DNA of 53,853 nucleotides from CAYUDP01 sp964443725 (GTDB lineage Bacteria; Patescibacteriota; Minisyncoccia; Phycocordibacterales; JAKFXT01). Made by a program: the position numbers and the translations under genes. Shown in pieces: positions 15,809 to 24,650 of the stretch; the first letter of the stretch is position 1, and the number at the start of each line of letters is the position of its first letter. The notes beneath the pieces are model-generated. The model did not search any database. It was not told the DNA's origin and saw nothing but the letters and a program-made list of their open reading frames with translations. The DNA is taken from NCBI GenBank assembly GCA_964443725.1, contig CAYUDP010000003.1, positions 1 through 53,853 of the forward strand, given 5' to 3'.

Positions 15809-17665
15809 ATGTCAAAAATATTAGGAATTGATTTGGGTACAACAAATTCAGCAATGGCCATTATAGAGGGGGGGGAGCCAAAGGTTCTCGAAAATGCCGA
15901 AGGAGCAAGAACCACCCCCTCAATAGCCGCCATATCTAAAACGGGTGATCGTATCGTCGGACTGCTAGCAAAAAGACAGGCCGTAACTAATCCCATAAAC
16001 ACAATCTATGGGATTAAAAGATTTATTGGACACTCTTTTGATGAAGGTGCCGTGCAAAAAGATAAGGGAAATGTTGCCTACAAAATAGAGAAAACCGATA
16101 CCGGAGCTATAAAGGTACAAATGGGGGATAAATCTTTCTCGCCAGAGGAAGTCTCCGCAATGATTCTCACAAAATTAAAGAACGACGCGGAGGCTAAGTT
16201 AGGAGAGAAAATAACTGAAGCCATAATTACCGTTCCAGCATATTTTAACGACGCACAAAGACAGGCCACAAAGGATGCCGGTAGAATAGCTGGGCTCGAT
16301 GTAAAACGTATCATTAATGAACCAACTGCAGCCGCTCTTGCGTATGGTTTTAACAAAAAGAAAAACGAAAAAATCGCAGTATACGATTTTGGTGGTGGAA
16401 CTTTTGATATTTCAATCCTAGAAGTCGGAGACGACGTAGTAGAAGTTAAATCTGTAGATGGCGACTCTCATCTCGGAGGAAGAGATATTGACCACAAAAT
16501 AGTAAATTACATTGCTGAAGAATTTCGTAAAGAATCTGGTATAGATGTGACAAAAGACCCACTTGCCTTACAGAGATTAGATGAGGCAGCAGAAAATGCT
16601 AAACACGAGCTTTCAAACAAAATGGAGGCTGAGATAAACATCCCATTCATAACTTCTGACCAAAACGGGCCCAAACATCTACTTATGAAGCTTACTCGCT
16701 CCAAACTTGAAGAAATATCAAGAGAATATATAGACAGATCAATAGATATAACAAAAAGAGCTATAGAAGCTTCACCGTTTAAAATAGCAGATATAGATGA
16801 GATTGTTTTAGTTGGTGGACAAACAAGAATGCCCGCCATTCAGGAAGCGGTTAAAGGACTCTTCAACAAAGAGCCGAATAGAACCATAAATCCAGATGAA
16901 GTTGTTGCTCTAGGTGCGGCCATTCAAGCTGGGATAATGCAAGGCGACGTCAAAGACATATTACTTCTTGATGTTATACCACTTTCACTGGGAATAGAGA
17001 CCATGGGAGGAGTTTCAACAAAACTAATTGAGCGCAACATGACTATCCCCACAAGTAAATCGCAGATATTTTCCACAGCTTCAGATAATCAAACCTCTGT
17101 CGAAATACACATAGTTCAGGGGGAAAGACCAATGGCCTCTGATAATAAAAGCCTAGGAAGATTTATTCTTGATGGGATACCGCCAGCCCCAAGAGGTCTT
17201 CCACAAATTGAAGTGACATTTGATGTTGATGCAAATGGAATATTAAGTGTAAAAGCAAAAGATAAAGCAACCTCTAAAGAGCAATCTATTCGTATAGAAG
17301 CAAGATCAAATCTTTCGGAGACTGATATTGAAAAATTACAAAAAGATGCAGAGCTAAATGCTGAGGAAGATGCAAAAAAGAAAGAGTTAGCTGAGTTAAG
17401 AAATACTTCAGATCAAATGATATACTCTGCCGAAAAAGCACTAAAAGATGCGGGAGAAAAAGTTTCTCAGGAGATTAGAGTCGATATAGAAAATAAAATA
17501 TCTGATTTAAAGAAGGCAAAAGACGGAGACTCCCAGGCAATAAAATCATCTATAGAAGCTCTATCATCATCAATGCAGAAAATCGGAGAGGAGATGTACA
17601 AACAAAGCGAAAATGATAACAGCAAAGGAAATGATGATAGTATCCGCGATGCAGAAGTAAAATAA
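15809..17665 (+). CDS. dnaK: Chaperone DnaK (Hsp70)
   Basis: The 618-aa chaperone has the nucleotide-binding domain signatures GIDLGTTNSAMAIIEGG, VYDFGGGTFDISIL and VLVGGQTRMPAIQEAV. The DVIPLSLGIETMGG linker leads to the substrate-binding domain and a helical lid. The C-terminus is polar and lacks the EEVD tail of eukaryotic forms, as expected. Near-normal length. It refolds proteins with DnaJ and GrpE, both adjacent. Confidence 0.97.
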   Translation: MSKILGIDLGTTNSAMAIIEGGEPKVLENAEGARTTPSIAAISKTGDRIVGLLAKRQAVTNPINTIYGIKRFIGHSFDEGAVQKDKGNVAYKIEKTDTGAIKVQMGDKSFSPEEVSAMILTKLKNDAEAKLGEKITEAIITVPAYFNDAQRQATKDAGRIAGLDVKRIINEPTAAALAYGFNKKKNEKIAVYDFGGGTFDISILEVGDDVVEVKSVDGDSHLGGRDIDHKIVNYIAEEFRKESGIDVTKDPLALQRLDEAAENAKHELSNKMEAEINIPFITSDQNGPKHLLMKLTRSKLEEISREYIDRSIDITKRAIEASPFKIADIDEIVLVGGQTRMPAIQEAVKGLFNKEPNRTINPDEVVALGAAIQAGIMQGDVKDILLLDVIPLSLGIETMGGVSTKLIERNMTIPTSKSQIFSTASDNQTSVEIHIVQGERPMASDNKSLGRFILDGIPPAPRGLPQIEVTFDVDANGILSVKAKDKATSKEQSIRIEARSNLSETDIEKLQKDAELNAEEDAKKKELAELRNTSDQMIYSAEKALKDAGEKVSQEIRVDIENKISDLKKAKDGDSQAIKSSIEALSSSMQKIGEEMYKQSENDNSKGNDDSIRDAEVK

Positions 17666-17688
17666 TATACTTTACTTGAATTTAGGAG

Positions 17689-17694
17689 TATATT
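17689..17694 (+). promoter_or_regulatory. -10 box of dnaJ, leaderless
   Basis: TATATT ends 6 nt before the ATG at 17701. A purine run just upstream is too far from the start to be a typical ribosome site. Confidence 0.45.
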
Positions 17695-17700
17695 CTATTC

Positions 17701-18771
17701 ATGGCAAAAGACTATTATCAAATTCTTGGCGTCGAAAAAAACGCCTCAAAAGAGGACATAAAAAAAGCCTTTCATAAATTGGCTCATAAATACCACCCGG
17801 ACAAAAAAGGAGGAGACGAAGCAAAGTTTAAAGAAGTTAGTGAGGCTTACAGTGTCCTATCAGATGACCAAAAAAGATCCCAATATGACACTTGGGGGAG
17901 TACCACTTCAAACGGAAATTCTGGTTTTCAGGGATTTGATTTTTCAAATTTTTCTGGATTTCAAAATGGCCACGGCACACAATTTGACTTTGGGGACCTA
18001 AATGATGTCTTCGGTGATTTTTTTGGGGGGCAAAGAACCCAAAGAACAGAAAGGGGTAGAGATATATCAATCGACTTAACCGTTGATTTTATCGAAGCCG
18101 CTTTTGGTACAAATAGATCTGTACTGATTACAAAAAATCTAATATGCAAAATCTGTAAAGGAGACGGCGGGAAACCTGGAACCGAGAAAATAACATGCAA
18201 GACATGCAACGGTAACGGCAAAATACATGAGACTAAAAAATCTTTCTTTGGAGTTGTAAGTGTGACGAGAGCATGTGAAGCTTGTAGTGGTTCTGGACGT
18301 ATACCGAAAGAAAAATGTAGTGGGTGTGGAGGTATAGGAATAGAAAGAGGCGAAGAAGAGATTAAGGTTTCAATACCGCAAGGAATTGAAGACGGTGAAG
18401 TTATTCGCCTATCTGGAAAAGGAGAAGCAATAACGAGTGGCATACCTGGAGATCTATATGCAAGAATTCATGTAAAACCACATAAAACACTAAGAAGAGA
18501 TGGGGTTAATCTGCTAACTGATGCAAACATAAAATTATCAGATGCTCTTCTTGGTTGTGATAAAAATATAGACACCTTAGAGGGAGAAATAACAATTAAA
18601 ATACCAGAAGGAGTTAGTTTTAATGAAACCCTAAGAGTGAAAAACAAGGGTATACCATTCGGAAATGGTAAAAGAGGTGATATACATGTAAAAATCAATA
18701 TCACATTGCCCAAAAAGCTATCGAAATCAACAAGGCAAACTATTGAACAATTACGCAAAGAGGGATTATAA
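17701..18771 (+). CDS. dnaJ: Chaperone DnaJ
   Basis: The 356-aa co-chaperone delivers clients to DnaK and stimulates its ATPase. The J domain (1-65) has the HPD motif in KYHPDKK. A Gly/Phe-rich stretch follows at about 70-110. The zinc domain has four repeats: CKICKGDG, CKTCNGNG, CEACSGSG and CSGCGG. Two beta-rich client-binding domains complete the protein. All parts of a type I DnaJ are present. Confidence 0.96.
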   Translation: MAKDYYQILGVEKNASKEDIKKAFHKLAHKYHPDKKGGDEAKFKEVSEAYSVLSDDQKRSQYDTWGSTTSNGNSGFQGFDFSNFSGFQNGHGTQFDFGDLNDVFGDFFGGQRTQRTERGRDISIDLTVDFIEAAFGTNRSVLITKNLICKICKGDGGKPGTEKITCKTCNGNGKIHETKKSFFGVVSVTRACEACSGSGRIPKEKCSGCGGIGIERGEEEIKVSIPQGIEDGEVIRLSGKGEAITSGIPGDLYARIHVKPHKTLRRDGVNLLTDANIKLSDALLGCDKNIDTLEGEITIKIPEGVSFNETLRVKNKGIPFGNGKRGDIHVKINITLPKKLSKSTRQTIEQLRKEGL

Positions 18772-18802
18772 TACGGTTAGTAATATTTCTTAAATCTTAA
18801 CC

Positions 18803-19285
18803 ATGCTTTTTGGAATTCCATTGGATATAATAGTTGTCGCGATAGTTCTACTTATAATTTTTGGACTAATGCTTTTTTCTGGTAAAAGTGCTGGAGTTAG
18901 TTCAATTATCGCCCTATATTTTGGACTGTTTCTCTATAAACTCCTTCCATATTCAAGCTATATAGATAAAGTAGCCAAAACAGCCTCTCAACTTGTATTT
19001 TTGAGATTCGGCGTTTTCTTAATATTATCCGCACTTGCATATTTCCCAATAAGAAAAGTTGTCTCAGTTGTTTATTCTTGGACTCCACTTGTAAAAATAG
19101 TCGAGGCTTTAACGATTTCCATATTGGTATCTGGCCTCTTGATTATTGCTTTTAGTACGGTGACAAAATCAACTGTTTTGACAAACTTTATACCATCATT
19201 AAACAAACTGCTTTCAATACCAAATGCAGAATTTTGGTGGATTATTGTCACCCTTGTTTCCTTTTTCGTACTTATTCGTAGATAA
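18803..19285 (+). CDS. Integral membrane protein, possibly CvpA-like
   Basis: The 160-aa protein has about four hydrophobic helices and few charged residues. The opening (an N-terminal helix, a GKSAG-type loop and a second helix) recalls CvpA/colicin V production proteins, but no strict motif supports this. It starts 31 bp after dnaJ and ends just before the acyltransferase gene. Function not assigned. Confidence 0.6.
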   Translation: MLFGIPLDIIVVAIVLLIIFGLMLFSGKSAGVSSIIALYFGLFLYKLLPYSSYIDKVAKTASQLVFLRFGVFLILSALAYFPIRKVVSVVYSWTPLVKIVEALTISILVSGLLIIAFSTVTKSTVLTNFIPSLNKLLSIPNAEFWWIIVTLVSFFVLIRR

Positions 19286-19289
19286 TTTT

Positions 19290-19988
19290 ATGTTTCAAAC
19301 CATCAAATACACAGCTCCGTGGCTGTTGCAAAATTTAATTTGGATACCAACTAGATTTTTCTTATATTTCTTTAGCCATTTGAGGGTCACCGGTTTAGAT
19401 AATCTAAAGAAAATACGGGGCCCCGTAATATTTGTATCAAATCATACAAGTGAATTAGATCCGATATTATTACCAGCATCATTACCATTTCTTTCTAGAT
19501 TCTTGCCAATTTTTTATGTTTCTAGAGAAAAAACGTTCTATAACCAAAAAGTATTATTGAAAAGATTGCTATATGGTGGGTTCTTTTTTGAAGCATGGGG
19601 GGCATATCAAGCCTTCGTCGGATTGAGAGACTATGAAGAGTCGCTTAAGAATCATATTAAAATCCTTAATGCTGGGCACTCCCTAATGATATTTCCTGAG
19701 GGCAAAAAAAGTTTTGATGGTCAAATACACACATCTGAATCTAAGGGGGGAGCAGCTTTCCTGTGCCACAAGACAAAAGCTACCATAGTCCCAATAACTA
19801 TAAGTGGTGCATTTAGAACAAACCCATTAGAATTCTTTACTTTTAAAAAATATTTTTCCGTCCATTTTTCAAATCCTATTTTCAGTAAAGATTTCTTTAT
19901 TAATGATGACTATATTGAACCCAGCGAGTATAGGAAGATAATAAGAGAAAAAGTAATGCCAATAGTTGAAAGCATCCTTATTAAATAG
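19290..19988 (+). CDS. 1-acyl-sn-glycerol-3-phosphate acyltransferase (PlsC-like)
   Basis: A membrane-bound acyltransferase of phospholipid synthesis. The catalytic H-x4-D motif is seen as NHTSELD, and the substrate-binding FPEGKKSFDG motif follows about 90 residues later. An N-terminal hydrophobic segment anchors it. The ATG at 19290 starts 4 bp after the upstream stop; an upstream in-frame ATG at 19224 would lie inside the preceding gene. No other lipid synthesis genes are in the window, so it may act on lipids taken from a host cell (inference). Confidence 0.85.
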   Translation: MFQTIKYTAPWLLQNLIWIPTRFFLYFFSHLRVTGLDNLKKIRGPVIFVSNHTSELDPILLPASLPFLSRFLPIFYVSREKTFYNQKVLLKRLLYGGFFFEAWGAYQAFVGLRDYEESLKNHIKILNAGHSLMIFPEGKKSFDGQIHTSESKGGAAFLCHKTKATIVPITISGAFRTNPLEFFTFKKYFSVHFSNPIFSKDFFINDDYIEPSEYRKIIREKVMPIVESILIK

Positions 19989-20008
19989 AAAGAAATTGCT
20001 TTAAGTTA

Positions 20009-20014
20009 TATAAT
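20009..20014 (+). promoter_or_regulatory. -10 box, leaderless
   Basis: Perfect TATAAT ending 7 nt before the ATG at 20022. It gives the 548-aa unknown gene its own start. Confidence 0.6.
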
Positions 20015-20021
20015 AAACATC

Positions 20022-21668
20022 ATGCTAATAAGTGATGAGGCAATATCAAAAATATTGGGCATTGGAGAGAAGGTACCACTAACATCTCTTGAGATGGCCG
20101 ACAAAATGAATATAACTTTTTTCCCATTTGATGAAAAAGTTCAATCAAAAAATGTTATAGATTTTTACAATAAACTTAAAGTTGCCTTTATGGAACTAAA
20201 GGTAAACGTCGTGCCTTTTGAAAGCGCCCTAATTAACATACCGATATATAAATCAATCTTAAAATCTATACAGGTTATTTTGGGTAACATACTAATTTTT
20301 TATAAAAACATAGTTCACAAAGACAAGAAATTACCTTTTATAGAACTTTCTGTGATACCTAACCTGATATTAAAAAGAAAGAGAATAAAACCAGGGATAT
20401 CTGTCATTTCTCTTGGCACAAATGACACGGGTAAACTTCCCATGGACCAAACATTAAGCTTCAGAGACAGCACAGTTATAACTATTGTAGATAGACCAGA
20501 AACAATCAAAAACAATAGCGATTTTCATACCCACTTTAATACTGCAATGGATCTATTCGCATTTCATATGACCAATATAGTAATAGCAGTATCTGGTGAA
20601 GATTTTATTGTGTACAATTTTAACGCTTCTCACCCAATATACCCACTAAATGACGGCAAGTTCAATGAACACCTGCTAGACTCTTTAGTACCAAAAGTTG
20701 TGGCACCAATAAGACCCCACAGATTCAAAGATTTTATAGTATCCCAAAATCATTTTGACCTTAACGATCCAAACATTTCTAAAATAGTAGAAGAATTTAT
20801 GGAGGGGGGTAAATTATTTAGTAAAACAAATCTTTACCCAAATGGTAAGAAATTAGACGATTTGCCATTTAGAACAAAATTCTACCGCTGGATTGGAAAG
20901 ATACACTTAGACAATCGAAATGGAATGAGTTACGGGTTTTTGGCTTGGCAAATGCCGGCTACATATTCTGAGTTGATACCTATACAAGAAGCAAAAAAGA
21001 TATATAAAATTGATAATATAGACAATGACTGTATAAGCATAGACGACAAACTTTATCTCTGTATAGAGGTAAATAATTCAGAATATTTAATGAAAGTCCC
21101 AGATATATACGTCATGTCACAGAGATCAGGTTCTAATAAAACTAATATAAACCCAAGCAAAGATTTGATAAAGATGGGATTATCAAACGGTAAAATGTTT
21201 TTAGAAACTCCAAAAGGATTAGTGTTAGATAGTGATTATAAACCGTCCTTTGATACAAAAGTTATACTCGCCCACGCTCTTGGGAATGCAATAATCGGAT
21301 CTATTTTCCGTTTTTTGAAAATAGAGAATGAATTTACTTCAAATCTAGAAAAAACCGGACTTGCAATTGCACATTGGCATGGTTATATTAACCCGAAAAA
21401 TATACCCGATGGCTTTAATGTTCATGGGATTGAAAATCCACATGTAGCCTGCTCATCGCCACAATCAGCAATTTATGCCCTAAGGGGTAAACTTCATTTA
21501 CTTGAAACCACCCAGAATCTGAAAACCTACAGGGGCGATATACACATTGAGCCACATCATGGTACAAATATAATATTCCCATCAATAAAAAGTCTTGCTG
21601 AATACTTCTTGAGTCGCGACGACATATCAATTCTGGGGAACAAGTACTTAGAAATGTACAAAATGTAA
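20022..21668 (+). CDS. Large protein of unknown function
   Basis: I do not recognise this 548-aa protein. It has no clear signal peptide; a moderately hydrophobic stretch lies at about 80-100. It looks globular, with a middle region that has several conserved-looking charged blocks. A histidine-rich C-terminal part has HWHGYINP, NVHGIENPHVACSSPQSA and HIEPHHGTN at about 450-520, which could bind metal or phosphate. It has its own leaderless promoter and is followed 4 bp later by the histidine kinase gene. Codon use matches the host genes, so it looks native. Confidence 0.75.
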   Translation: MLISDEAISKILGIGEKVPLTSLEMADKMNITFFPFDEKVQSKNVIDFYNKLKVAFMELKVNVVPFESALINIPIYKSILKSIQVILGNILIFYKNIVHKDKKLPFIELSVIPNLILKRKRIKPGISVISLGTNDTGKLPMDQTLSFRDSTVITIVDRPETIKNNSDFHTHFNTAMDLFAFHMTNIVIAVSGEDFIVYNFNASHPIYPLNDGKFNEHLLDSLVPKVVAPIRPHRFKDFIVSQNHFDLNDPNISKIVEEFMEGGKLFSKTNLYPNGKKLDDLPFRTKFYRWIGKIHLDNRNGMSYGFLAWQMPATYSELIPIQEAKKIYKIDNIDNDCISIDDKLYLCIEVNNSEYLMKVPDIYVMSQRSGSNKTNINPSKDLIKMGLSNGKMFLETPKGLVLDSDYKPSFDTKVILAHALGNAIIGSIFRFLKIENEFTSNLEKTGLAIAHWHGYINPKNIPDGFNVHGIENPHVACSSPQSAIYALRGKLHLLETTQNLKTYRGDIHIEPHHGTNIIFPSIKSLAEYFLSRDDISILGNKYLEMYKM

Positions 21669-21672
21669 CACA

Positions 21673-23328
21673 ATGAACCTTATAATTAACTATTATTCAG
21701 TTTCTTTGTTTATAGGTGGTTTTACAGCCCTACTGTCTGGGATAATTGTATTTTTGACAGATAGAAAAAGTTTTACTAACAAAAGTTGGCTATTACTTAA
21801 CATAAGTAGTGCTATTTGGAGTTTTGGTTATTTCTCAATGATAATATCTAAAAGCTACAATACTGCATACTTAAGTAATGTGATACTCCATTTTGGGGCA
21901 ATATATATACCACTATTTTATCTATTATTCATTCTTGGTATAACCAAAAAATTTGATACCCACAAAAGGCTTGTATATGGTGTGTCAGCAACTGCATTTA
22001 TATTTACGATACTCAATCCAACATACTTTTATATAGACAAAGTATTGCCAAAGTTTATTTTTAACTTTGCACCAAACGCCGGCCCAGTATATATATATTT
22101 TACTATATATTTCTTTGCAGTATCTACACTGGGAGCCTTAATACTTTATGAAAAAATAAAAGAAATAAGCGACATAAAAGAAATAACACAACTCAAGCAA
22201 ATACTTTTTTCATCAATTTTTGGTTTTATAGGCGGTGGAAGTGTATTTTTTATAACATTCAACGTCGATATACCGCCATACCCAATAGTCTTCTTTGCTT
22301 TCTATCCAATAACAATTGCGTACGCCATAATAAGATACGGATTATTCAATGTGAAATTAATTTTAACTGAATCACTGGTTTTTTTGTTATGGATAATAAT
22401 TTCAATAAAAGCTGTAATAGCTCAAAATACATTCGAGCAAATGACAGATATAATATTATTGATATCTATCATTGTTTTGGGGATTTTCCTTATCAAAAGT
22501 GTTGTCAAAGAAGTAAATACACGTGAAGAAGTGGAAAGATTGGCCAAAAATCTGACCGAAGCTAATGATAGATTGAAAGAGCTTGACCAAATGAAGACAG
22601 AATTCCTATCACTGGCATCCCACCAATTAAGAAGCCCGCTTACAGCAATTAAGGGATATGCGTCGCTGCTCCTCGATGGTTCTTTTGGTAAAATATCTGA
22701 TGAAACAAAGGGTGCGGTAGATAAAATATTCCAAGCGTCTCAAGCTCTTGTGATTATGGTTGAGGATTTCTTGAGTATATCGAGGATTGAGCAGGGAAGA
22801 ATGAAATATGATTTTTCATCAACAGACATAAGAAACTTGATCGCTACAATTATCCAAGAACAGATGCCGTCTGTTTCAAGAGCTGGGTTAACAATTTCAT
22901 TTAATTGCGATGAGAATAATTCCTATTTTGCTTCTGTGGACCCTGGTAAAATGAGGCAGGTCATCACAAACTTAATAGACAACTCGATTAAATACACACC
23001 TAAAGGATCCATTCTAATAACACTAACTAAAGATTCGAACAAAAAAGAATTAGTAATCTCAATAAAAGACACTGGCGTTGGAATTGATAAAGAGACACTG
23101 CCACAATTGTTTGAAAAATTCAGTAGAGCAAAAGAAGCTAGCCGAGTAAACGTACTTGGAACCGGCTTAGGCCTTTATCTTGCAAGAGAAATAGTCCACG
23201 CCCATAGTGGTAAAATATGGGTCGAGTCAAAAGGTAAGGGGGAGGGATCTACTTTTTATGTCAAAATCAGTAGCGATACTTCAGCTGAACATTCAAAGCA
23301 AATAAATGAATTCGCGAATAGTATATGA
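21673..23328 (+). CDS. Sensor histidine kinase with 7-TM N-terminal sensor
   Basis: The 551-aa protein has about seven or eight membrane helices (1-275), a short coiled coil, then the HisKA domain with phospho-acceptor H317 in ASHQLRSPLTAIKGY. The HATPase domain has the N box NLIDNSIKYTP, G1 DTGVGID, the F box LFEKFSRAKEAS and G2 GTGLGLYLAREIV, so it looks fully active. The sensor resembles the 7-TM domains of other CPR kinases. No response regulator gene is adjacent. Its stop overlaps the next start (ATGA). Confidence 0.9.
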   Translation: MNLIINYYSVSLFIGGFTALLSGIIVFLTDRKSFTNKSWLLLNISSAIWSFGYFSMIISKSYNTAYLSNVILHFGAIYIPLFYLLFILGITKKFDTHKRLVYGVSATAFIFTILNPTYFYIDKVLPKFIFNFAPNAGPVYIYFTIYFFAVSTLGALILYEKIKEISDIKEITQLKQILFSSIFGFIGGGSVFFITFNVDIPPYPIVFFAFYPITIAYAIIRYGLFNVKLILTESLVFLLWIIISIKAVIAQNTFEQMTDIILLISIIVLGIFLIKSVVKEVNTREEVERLAKNLTEANDRLKELDQMKTEFLSLASHQLRSPLTAIKGYASLLLDGSFGKISDETKGAVDKIFQASQALVIMVEDFLSISRIEQGRMKYDFSSTDIRNLIATIIQEQMPSVSRAGLTISFNCDENNSYFASVDPGKMRQVITNLIDNSIKYTPKGSILITLTKDSNKKELVISIKDTGVGIDKETLPQLFEKFSRAKEASRVNVLGTGLGLYLAREIVHAHSGKIWVESKGKGEGSTFYVKISSDTSAEHSKQINEFANSI

Positions 23329-24047
23329 TTGACCCAACAATACTAACAGCAATAGTTTATCGACTTGGAGCATTATTTACACTTATAATATCCTTTTATT
23401 TTCTTGCCTCATATATCAGAACAAGAGATAAATTAATTCTTTATCTTTTCATATGTTTTTTCTTGGTGTGCCTTCAGGGAACATTACCCTTCCTAATAGC
23501 ATTTAAAATAGTTACGGATCCGATTATTATGTCTTATATACACGTCGTATCCTCTTCACTTCTGTTTATGACACTACTGTTTGGAATCGAAATATTATTC
23601 TTCCTTACTGGAAAATATTTTCATAGATTCGAAGCAGATGTCATGAGTATGGCACTTCTAGTGATATGCTTATTTGTTATATTAGTTCTAATATTAAATC
23701 CTCAGCCTCCAACACTAAGCGATATGGGTATGATTTATTGGAACGCCTACCCTCTGGCTAATTATGTAATGTTAATAGTAGCTGCAGTCTATGGGATAAT
23801 ATGGCTCACATTGTTTTATAAAGCATCAACTGCCGTAGAAGACTTGTATCCAAAGGCTAAGTTAGTGTTAATAGGAATAGATGGGTTCACGTTTGGTATT
23901 GTGGGTATTCTCGCACACCTCTCTCAAAGCTATATCCAAAGCCTAATCTCACATGTGCTTTTTAGTGTTGTGGGAATTATATCCTTCATATTTTTCACCT
24001 TTCCAAAATTTTCAACAAAGATTTTGCGCATCTTTAGTAAAATCTAA
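23325..24047 (+). CDS. 7-TM membrane protein, kinase-coupled
   Basis: The 240-aa protein is almost entirely membrane-embedded, with about seven helices and short loops. Layout resembles the sensor part of the upstream kinase, without any catalytic domain. The four-base overlap (ATGA) with the kinase gene implies translational coupling and a shared function, perhaps as a co-sensor. No family assignment made. Confidence 0.7.
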   Translation: MIDPTILTAIVYRLGALFTLIISFYFLASYIRTRDKLILYLFICFFLVCLQGTLPFLIAFKIVTDPIIMSYIHVVSSSLLFMTLLFGIEILFFLTGKYFHRFEADVMSMALLVICLFVILVLILNPQPPTLSDMGMIYWNAYPLANYVMLIVAAVYGIIWLTLFYKASTAVEDLYPKAKLVLIGIDGFTFGIVGILAHLSQSYIQSLISHVLFSVVGIISFIFFTFPKFSTKILRIFSKI

Positions 24048-24078
24048 AAAATATCTTGGCGTATAAAACATTGAAAAA

Positions 24079-24645
24079 ATGCCCGTTTTTGATACCATTG
24101 CCATTATGGATGATAAGAATAAAAAAGTACTTCTATCGGGTATAAAACCAACTGGAGCACTGCATTACGGAAATTATTTTGGGATGATTAAGCCCATTCT
24201 CGATAAACAAGAGGCTTATTCTAATTTTCTATTTATAGCAAACCTTCACGCCCTTACNNNNNNNNNNNNNNNNNNNNNNNNNNNNNNNNNNNNNNNNNNN
24301 NNNNNNNNNNNNNNNNNNNNNNNNNNNNNNNNNNNNNNNNNNNNNNNNNNNNNNNNNCCAAAAGAGACAGAGAATGACACATTACTATCTCTACACAAAC
24401 TCCTTAACCCCGATTACACCAACGTGGAAAGCAGATACAAAAGTGGCGGAATAGGGTACAAAGAATCAAAAGATATACTCATTGATTCTATGGATAATTT
24501 TATTTCTCCATTTAGGGAAAAATATGAAAAACTTATAAATGATAGAGAATACCTAGACTCAGTTTTATCTTCTGGTGGCAAATTAGCAAAAGAGAGAGCT
24601 GAGGAAACAATGATTGAGGTTCGTAAATTAGTAGGATTATCTTAA
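24079..24645 (+). CDS. trpS: Tryptophanyl-tRNA synthetase (interrupted by assembly gap)
   Basis: Class I synthetase charging tRNA-Trp. The N-terminal part shows LLSGIKPTGALHYGNYFG, holding the HIGH-type motif. The C-terminal part after the gap has the closing helices (YKSGGIGYKESKDILID...). About 155 residues are visible against a usual length near 330. The KMSKS loop and much of the Trp site therefore lie in the gap, which must be about 500 bp rather than 100. The start could also be the ATG at 24106, which gives a more typical N-terminus. Confidence 0.88.
   Translation: MPVFDTIAIMDDKNKKVLLSGIKPTGALHYGNYFGMIKPILDKQEAYSNFLFIANLHALXXXXXXXXXXXXXXXXXXXXXXXXXXXXXXXXXXPKETENDTLLSLHKLLNPDYTNVESRYKSGGIGYKESKDILIDSMDNFISPFREKYEKLINDREYLDSVLSSGGKLAKERAEETMIEVRKLVGLS
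24258..24357. other. Assembly gap, 100 N, real missing sequence
   Basis: Exactly 100 N inside trpS; the flanks do not overlap. About 170 codons of the enzyme are missing. Confidence 0.95.
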
Positions 24646-24650
24646 AAAAC

